Source: Chlamydiales bacterium
Lineage (GTDB): Bacteria > Chlamydiota > Chlamydiia > Chlamydiales > JAACFD01
DNA: 5,780 nucleotides
Direction of reading: 5' to 3'
Assembly: GCA_009937555.1 (NCBI GenBank)
Contig: JAACFD010000142.1
Span: 1 to 5,780, forward strand
In this document: positions 1 to 2,997 of the stretch, one piece after another
Layout: the number at the start of each line of letters is the position of its first letter
Numbering within the stretch: the stretch's first letter is position 1
Program-made: the position numbers and the translations under genes
The notes under the pieces: model-generated
The model's database searches: none
What the model saw: only the letters and a program-made list of their open reading frames with translations
What the model was told of the DNA's origin: nothing

Positions 1-13
1 GTGGTTAAAGTAC

Positions 14-577
14 ATGAGCGATGATCTTTGGTATGTATTACAGGTTTTGTCAAGCCATGAGAAAAAAGTAAAGTCTGCAATTGAAGAGTTTACTGATTCT
101 GCTCCTGCTGGAGTAAAAGAGTGTATTCATGAAGTGCTTGTCCCAACAGAAAATGTTTCTGAGGTAAAAAAGGGGAAGCAAACAATCACTGAGAAAAGGT
201 TATGGCCTGGTTATATCCTTATTAGAATGAAGCTGACCGATGAGTCTTGGACTTATGTTAAGCAGACAAATGGCGTTATCGACTTTTTAGGTTCAGGTAA
301 TCCAACATCGCTTACTCAAAGGGAAGTTGATAAGATTTTAGAAGATCTAAAGTCTAAGAAAGAAGGGGTAACGCAAAAACATAATTTTAATAAGGGTGAC
401 CAAGTTAAGATTAATGAAGGTGTTTTTGTTAACTTTGTAGGTTCTGTCCTAGAAGTTTTTAACGAAAAAGGCCGCGTTAGTGTTTTAGTTTCTATCTTTG
501 GTAGAGAGACTCGCGTAGACGATTTAGAGTTTTGGCAGGTAGAAAAGCTAACAGATGAAGAAGAAGTAGAAATTTAA
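14..577 (+). CDS. nusG: Transcription termination/antitermination factor NusG
   Basis: NusG binds the clamp of elongating RNA polymerase, suppresses pausing, and through its C-terminal KOW domain contacts Rho or ribosomal protein S10 to link transcription with termination or translation. The 187-residue product has the NGN domain at about residues 5-110, opening with LWYVLQV and containing the hallmark WPGY at 64-67. The KOW domain is at about 125-180, with GDQVKINEG (128-136), FVNFVGSV (138-145) and SIFGRETRV (160-168). The length is normal for the family. The ATG at 14 puts the conserved W-Y-V strand at residues 6-8, as expected. No strong Shine-Dalgarno sequence is visible in the 13 bases before it. 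The ending is acidic (TDEEEVEI). The position ahead of rplK is the standard secE-nusG-rplKAJL order, but secE itself lies outside the window. 'VNFVG' and 'VDDLEFWQVE' resemble chlamydial NusG as I recall it. Confidence 0.97.
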   Translation: MSDDLWYVLQVLSSHEKKVKSAIEEFTDSAPAGVKECIHEVLVPTENVSEVKKGKQTITEKRLWPGYILIRMKLTDESWTYVKQTNGVIDFLGSGNPTSLTQREVDKILEDLKSKKEGVTQKHNFNKGDQVKINEGVFVNFVGSVLEVFNEKGRVSVLVSIFGRETRVDDLEFWQVEKLTDEEEVEI

Positions 578-595
578 TCCGTAGTTATTTATACT
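567..595 (+). promoter_or_regulatory. Candidate promoter for rplKAJL
   Basis: A -10-like TATACT at 590-595 (5 of 6 to TATAAT) lies 17 bp after TAGAAA at 567-572 (4 of 6 to TTGACA), at the nusG end and in the nusG-rplK spacer. E. coli has an rplK promoter at the equivalent place, which supports the idea. In A+T-rich DNA such matches are common, and the -35 is weak. The assignment is inference only. Confidence 0.25.
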
Positions 596-626
596 AACTG
601 AGCTTTAACAGTATATAAGGTTTGAA

Positions 627-1070
627 ATGGCAAAAAAGAAATTAGTTAAAGTCATTAAACTGCAAATTCCAGCAGGAAAAGCTAATCCTGCACCTCCAAT
701 TGGACCAGCTCTTGGTGCAGCTGGAATCAACATTATGGGATTTTGTAAAGAATTTAATGCAAAAACACAAAGTCAAGCAGGAAATATTCTTCCTGTTGAA
801 ATTAGCGTTTTTCAAGATAAATCTTTTACCTTTATCACCAAAAAGCCTCCAACAGCTGAGATGATCAAGAAAAAGATGAATCTGAAGAGCGGTTCTTCAG
901 AGCCAAATAAAATTAAAGTTGGCAAATTAACTCGCGCTCAAGTGAGTGAAATTGCAAAAGACAAAGCTGAAGACATGAATGTTTTCGGTGATGACGAAGA
1001 TAGCTTAAAGGCTGCTGAAGAAATGGTCATAGGAACAGCTCATTCAATGGGCATTGAGATTGCAGACTAA
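627..1070 (+). CDS. rplK: 50S ribosomal protein L11
   Basis: L11 binds the GTPase-associated region of 23S rRNA (helices 43/44) at the base of the L10-L7/L12 stalk. There it takes part in elongation-factor turnover and in stringent-response activation by RelA. The protein is 147 residues, slightly longer than the 142 of E. coli; the extra residues are in the loop around 118-125 (NVFGDDED). The N-terminal domain carries the proline-rich PAPPIGPALG (21-30), whose prolines are where thiopeptide antibiotics act in this family, then NIMGFCKEFNAKT (35-47) and SFTFITKKPP (66-75). The C-terminal rRNA-binding domain has KVGKLTRAQ (97-105) and GTAHSMG (136-142). The start ATG is preceded by AAGG (617-620) at 6 nt. 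Two arginines usual in the C-terminal signature are replaced (see findings). rplA follows 20 nt downstream. Confidence 0.98.
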   Translation: MAKKKLVKVIKLQIPAGKANPAPPIGPALGAAGINIMGFCKEFNAKTQSQAGNILPVEISVFQDKSFTFITKKPPTAEMIKKKMNLKSGSSEPNKIKVGKLTRAQVSEIAKDKAEDMNVFGDDEDSLKAAEEMVIGTAHSMGIEIAD

Positions 1071-1090
1071 AACTGCAAAAGGATAAATAA

Positions 1091-1786
1091 ATGACAAAAC
1101 AATCAAAAAGGTTTCGGGAGATAGCCAAACTAGTAGATAGCAATGAAAGCTATTCAGTAGAAGAAGCTGTCGAGATTTTGAAGAAATGTCCTGCTGTAAA
1201 GTTTGACCAGACAGTTGACATTTCTTTAACCTTGGGTGTTGATCCGAGAAAATCTGATCAACAAGTGCGCGGAACAGTATCCCTACCGAATGGTACTGGC
1301 AAATCTTCCGTCGTGGTCGTCTTAGCTAAGTCTGAAAAAGCGACAGAAGCTAAAGACGCAGGAGCTGATTTTGTAGGTGATAATGATATCATTGAAAAAA
1401 TCAAAGGTGGATGGACAAGCTTCGATGCTTTAATCGCCACTCCTGACATGATGAGAGAAGTAGGTAAGTTAGGTAAAATATTAGGACCTCGTGGACTAAT
1501 GCCTACACCTAAAGCTGGTACCGTCACTAAAGATATTGCTTCGACAGTCAAGGAAATTAAAGCCGGTCGTATAGAATTTAAAGTGGATAAGCATGGAGTC
1601 ATCAACTCTTTAGTAGGTAAACTTAGCTTTAGCTCTGATCAACTTTTACAGAATATAAAAAGTCTGATTTCAGCTATTAGTAAGCAAAAACCCGCTACTG
1701 CTAAGGGTGAGTACATGAAAAATTTATCCCTTTCATCTACTATGGGACCTGGGGTTAAAGTAAAATTATCCACAGCAACTAATTAA
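1091..1786 (+). CDS. rplA: 50S ribosomal protein L1
   Basis: L1 forms the mobile L1 stalk of the large subunit, which guides deacylated tRNA out of the E site. In many bacteria it also represses translation of its own rplK-rplA mRNA. The 231-residue product has the usual family length. Visible family blocks are KRFREIAKLV (6-15), FDQTVDISLTLGVDPRKSDQQVRG (38-61, chlamydial-like), the L1 signature running MMREVGKLGKILGPRGLMP (120-138), GRIEFKVDKHGV (159-170) and the closing TMGPGVKV (217-224). Translation starts at ATG with AAAAGGA (1077-1083) 7 nt upstream. The stop codon TAA (1784-1786) overlaps the Shine-Dalgarno sequence of rplJ, which points to translational coupling. I saw no clear 23S-like L1-binding element in the 49-nt leader ahead of rplK, so autoregulation here is not shown. 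Confidence 0.98.
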   Translation: MTKQSKRFREIAKLVDSNESYSVEEAVEILKKCPAVKFDQTVDISLTLGVDPRKSDQQVRGTVSLPNGTGKSSVVVVLAKSEKATEAKDAGADFVGDNDIIEKIKGGWTSFDALIATPDMMREVGKLGKILGPRGLMPTPKAGTVTKDIASTVKEIKAGRIEFKVDKHGVINSLVGKLSFSSDQLLQNIKSLISAISKQKPATAKGEYMKNLSLSSTMGPGVKVKLSTATN

Positions 1787-1790
1787 GGAG
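1785..1790 (+). promoter_or_regulatory. Ribosome binding site deciding the rplJ GTG start
   Basis: AAGGAG sits 7 nt before GTG at 1798-1800 and overlaps the rplA stop codon TAA by two bases. A second GTG at 1793-1795 is out of frame and too close to the site. The spacing therefore selects 1798. Confidence 0.85.
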
Positions 1791-1797
1791 AAGTGAA

Positions 1798-2313
1798 GTG
1801 AAAGCAGAAAAACAACTCCTTTTAGACGAAGTACAAAGCACTTTAGAGGGTGATACCTTTATAGTTGCCCAGTATGACAAGTTGACTTCAGTCTTAGCTC
1901 ATGATTTGAGAAAGACTGTTGCTAAAACTGGGGGTAAATTTACGGTTGTTAAGAAGCGACTATTAGTGAAAGCTGCTACCAAGATTGGTGTAGAGCTAGA
2001 TCTAAAGAGCGACTTAAAAGGTCATATTGCTGTAGTTAGGCCAGGAGAAGACTCCTTAGTAACTATTAAAGACATATATGACTTTAGAAAAGAAAACTCA
2101 GACGTCCTTACCGTTGTCAAAGGACAATTTGACGGTAAGGTTTGTTCAGGTGATGAAGTAGAGACTCTATCCAAGCTTCCAAGCAAGGATGTCATGAGAG
2201 CTCAGTTACTAGGATTGTTTGTTGCTCCAATGGCACAAACCGTTTCAGTAATGAATGCTTTACTGACGGCTCCACTATATTGCCTAGAAAATAAAATTAA
2301 AAAAGATTCATAA
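1798..2313 (+). CDS. rplJ: 50S ribosomal protein L10
   Basis: L10 anchors the L7/L12 dimers to 23S rRNA next to L11, building the factor-binding stalk. The 171-residue product starts at GTG (MKAEKQLLLDEV). The rRNA-binding domain spans about 1-130 and includes LRKTVAKTGGKFTVVKKRLL (37-56) and KGHIAVV (74-80). The linker LPSKDVMRAQLLGLFVAPMA (127-146) is the most family-specific block, and the C-terminal helix that would bind L7/L12 follows (about 147-168). Where many L10 proteins have Asn in the K-N-T/R-L motif, this one has VVKKRLL, a Lys-rich form that I recall from Chlamydia as well. The gap to rplA is only 11 nt, so the long regulatory leader known ahead of rplJ in E. coli is absent here. 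rplL follows after 30 nt. Overall sequence conservation is lower than for its neighbours, which is usual for L10. Confidence 0.95.
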   Translation: MKAEKQLLLDEVQSTLEGDTFIVAQYDKLTSVLAHDLRKTVAKTGGKFTVVKKRLLVKAATKIGVELDLKSDLKGHIAVVRPGEDSLVTIKDIYDFRKENSDVLTVVKGQFDGKVCSGDEVETLSKLPSKDVMRAQLLGLFVAPMAQTVSVMNALLTAPLYCLENKIKKDS

Positions 2314-2329
2314 TTAATAAATTTTAGCA

Positions 2330-2335
2330 GAGGGG
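2330..2335 (+). promoter_or_regulatory. Ribosome binding site deciding the rplL GTG start
   Basis: GAGGGG lies 8 nt before GTG at 2344-2346. There is no ATG start in frame nearby, and GTG gives the expected L7/L12 N-terminus (MAGKTLSKEELVEAL). A strong site fits the need for four or more L7/L12 copies per L10. Confidence 0.8.
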
Positions 2336-2343
2336 TTTTACTC

Positions 2344-2751
2344 GTGGCTGGAAAAACATTATCAAAAGAAGAACTAGTAGAAGCTTTAAGTCAGCTGACT
2401 GTTTTAGACATGGCGGACCTTAAAAAAGCCCTAGAAGAAAAATGGGGAGTAGAAGCTGCAGCACCTATGGCTGTAGCAGCAGCTCCTGCAGCAGGCGGCG
2501 CAGCAGGTGGCGACGCAGCAGCTGAAGAAGCAACAGACTTTGAAGTTACTTTAACCGAAGTGCCTGCAGCTAAGAAAATTGCTGTAATTAAGGTAGTAAG
2601 GGAAGTTACAGGTTTAGGCTTAAAAGAAGCTAAAGAACTTGTAGAAGGAGCTCCAAAAGTTCTGAAGGATTCTGCTCCTAAAGCTGAAGCTGAAGAGATT
2701 GTTAAAAAAGTTGAAGCTGCTGGTGCAAAAGCAAGCTTAAAAGGCTTATAA
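2344..2751 (+). CDS. rplL: 50S ribosomal protein L7/L12
   Basis: L7/L12 forms the flexible multi-copy stalk that recruits elongation, initiation and release factors and stimulates their GTP hydrolysis. The 135-residue product has three parts. The N-terminal dimerisation/L10-binding helices are at about 1-36 (SKEELVEALSQLTVLDMADLKKALEEKWGV). A long Ala/Gly/Pro hinge spans about 37-62. The globular C-terminal domain is at about 65-135, with the factor-binding surface AAKKIAVIKVVREVTGLGLKEAKELVEGAP (75-104) and the final AGAKASLKGL. It is longer than the usual ~120-130 residues because of the hinge. The hinge is coded by a locally G+C-rich run of GCA/GCT/GGC codons (about 2452-2529), unlike the A+T-rich surroundings; this reflects amino-acid content and is not a sign of transfer. 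A terminator-like hairpin begins 30 nt after the stop. Confidence 0.98.
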   Translation: MAGKTLSKEELVEALSQLTVLDMADLKKALEEKWGVEAAAPMAVAAAPAAGGAAGGDAAAEEATDFEVTLTEVPAAKKIAVIKVVREVTGLGLKEAKELVEGAPKVLKDSAPKAEAEEIVKKVEAAGAKASLKGL

Positions 2752-2780
2752 TAAACTCTTTTTTAAGTACTTATGGTATA

Positions 2781-2821
2781 GACAAAGAAACTTGCTAACG
2801 CTTGTTTCTTTGTCACTTTTT
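2781..2821 (+). terminator. Intrinsic terminator/attenuator between rplL and rpoB
   Basis: A perfect 11-bp inverted repeat (GACAAAGAAAC at 2781-2791, GTTTCTTTGTC at 2804-2814) encloses a 12-nt loop in which GC/GC can pair further. It is followed by AC and five T's (2817-2821). Only four of the eleven pairs are G-C and the T run is short and offset, so partial read-through is likely. That would suit a step-down between the abundant ribosomal proteins and RNA polymerase, as known for the E. coli rplL-rpoB attenuator. A second T run (2831-2838) follows. Confidence 0.65.
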
Positions 2822-2849
2822 GCTAGTAAGTTTTTTTTATAAAATCTAC

Positions 2850-2877
2850 TTGCAAAATAGCTTGTACTTTGAATAAT
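2850..2877 (+). promoter_or_regulatory. Candidate internal promoter for rpoB(C)
   Basis: TTGCAA (2850-2855, 4 of 6 to TTGACA) and AATAAT (2872-2877, 5 of 6 to TATAAT) are separated by 16 bp, just past the terminator and its T runs. The transcript would have a leader of roughly 110 nt before rpoB. The position after an attenuator is sensible for independent rpoBC supply, but A+T-rich spacers give such matches by chance. Confidence 0.3.
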
Positions 2878-2927
2878 TAGCTGTTGCTGATTTTTAGGTA
2901 TTTAAAGGTAAGGCATTTTTTATTTTA

Positions 2928-2963
2928 TATGGAGCGTTTACTAGCTCTAGAAAATCGTCCATA
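2928..2963 (+). promoter_or_regulatory. Imperfect 14-bp hairpin in the rpoB leader
   Basis: Arms TATGGA (2928-2933) and TCCATA (2958-2963) pair perfectly. With single-base bulges at G2934 and T2955, CG (2935-2936) pairs CG (2956-2957) and TTT (2937-2939) pairs AAA (2952-2954). Past an A-A mismatch, CTA (2941-2943) pairs TAG (2948-2950), closing a GCTC tetraloop. No T run follows, so it is not a terminator. It ends 19 nt before the rpoB Shine-Dalgarno sequence. RNase III processing or a protein-binding site are possible roles; neither is shown. Confidence 0.4.
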
Positions 2964-2994
2964 CATTTTCGCTAAACAATTTAGAGGGCCCTAA
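2929..2994 (+). CDS. Possible 21-codon leader peptide ahead of rpoB
   Basis: An ATG at 2929 opens a 21-codon frame (begins MERLLALE, ends KQFRGP) with TAA at 2992-2994. It ends 3 nt before the rpoB ATG and is in the same frame as rpoB. The rpoB Shine-Dalgarno sequence lies inside its last codons, so a ribosome finishing here would be placed to reinitiate on rpoB. Against it: no Shine-Dalgarno sequence stands at a good distance from 2929 (nearest is AAGG about 17 nt away), and its start is buried in the 2928-2963 hairpin. The frame is also short enough to be open by chance; it is already open from 2881. I recognise no homologous peptide. Confidence 0.15.
   Translation: MERLLALENRPYIFAKQFRGP
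2983..2988 (+). promoter_or_regulatory. Ribosome binding site of rpoB
   Basis: AGAGGG sits 9 nt before the ATG at 2998. The in-frame TAA at 2992-2994 rules out any more upstream in-frame start, so 2998 is fixed as the earliest possible start. Confidence 0.85.
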
Positions 2995-2997
2995 TTT

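Noticed and set aside
1..24. Tail of an upstream gene (secE expected). Two readings exist: a frame ending at TAA 6-8, or one ending at TGA 22-24 that would overlap nusG.
   Set aside because: Only a few codons are visible, neither reading can be recognised as SecE, and the choice cannot be made without upstream sequence.
583..599. Small inverted repeat AGTTA/TAACT in the nusG-rplK spacer.
   Set aside because: Five A+T-rich pairs with no following T run, so it is not a credible terminator or L1-binding element.
1258..1605. 115-codon open frame on the minus strand within rplA.
   Set aside because: It lies wholly opposite a conserved ribosomal protein gene, has no recognisable domain and is explained by antisense shadowing.
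2452..2529. G+C-rich, GCA-repetitive stretch that looks like a foreign or tandem-repeat insert.
   Set aside because: It encodes the Ala/Gly hinge of L7/L12, which fully explains the composition.
2852..2887. Bulged hairpin in the rplL-rpoB spacer (GCAA 2852-2855 with TTGC 2884-2887, TAGCT 2858-2862 with AGCTG 2879-2883).
   Set aside because: It has nine pairs including a G-U, a 2-nt bulge and a 16-nt loop. It is too weak in A+T-rich DNA to claim, and it overlaps the candidate promoter.
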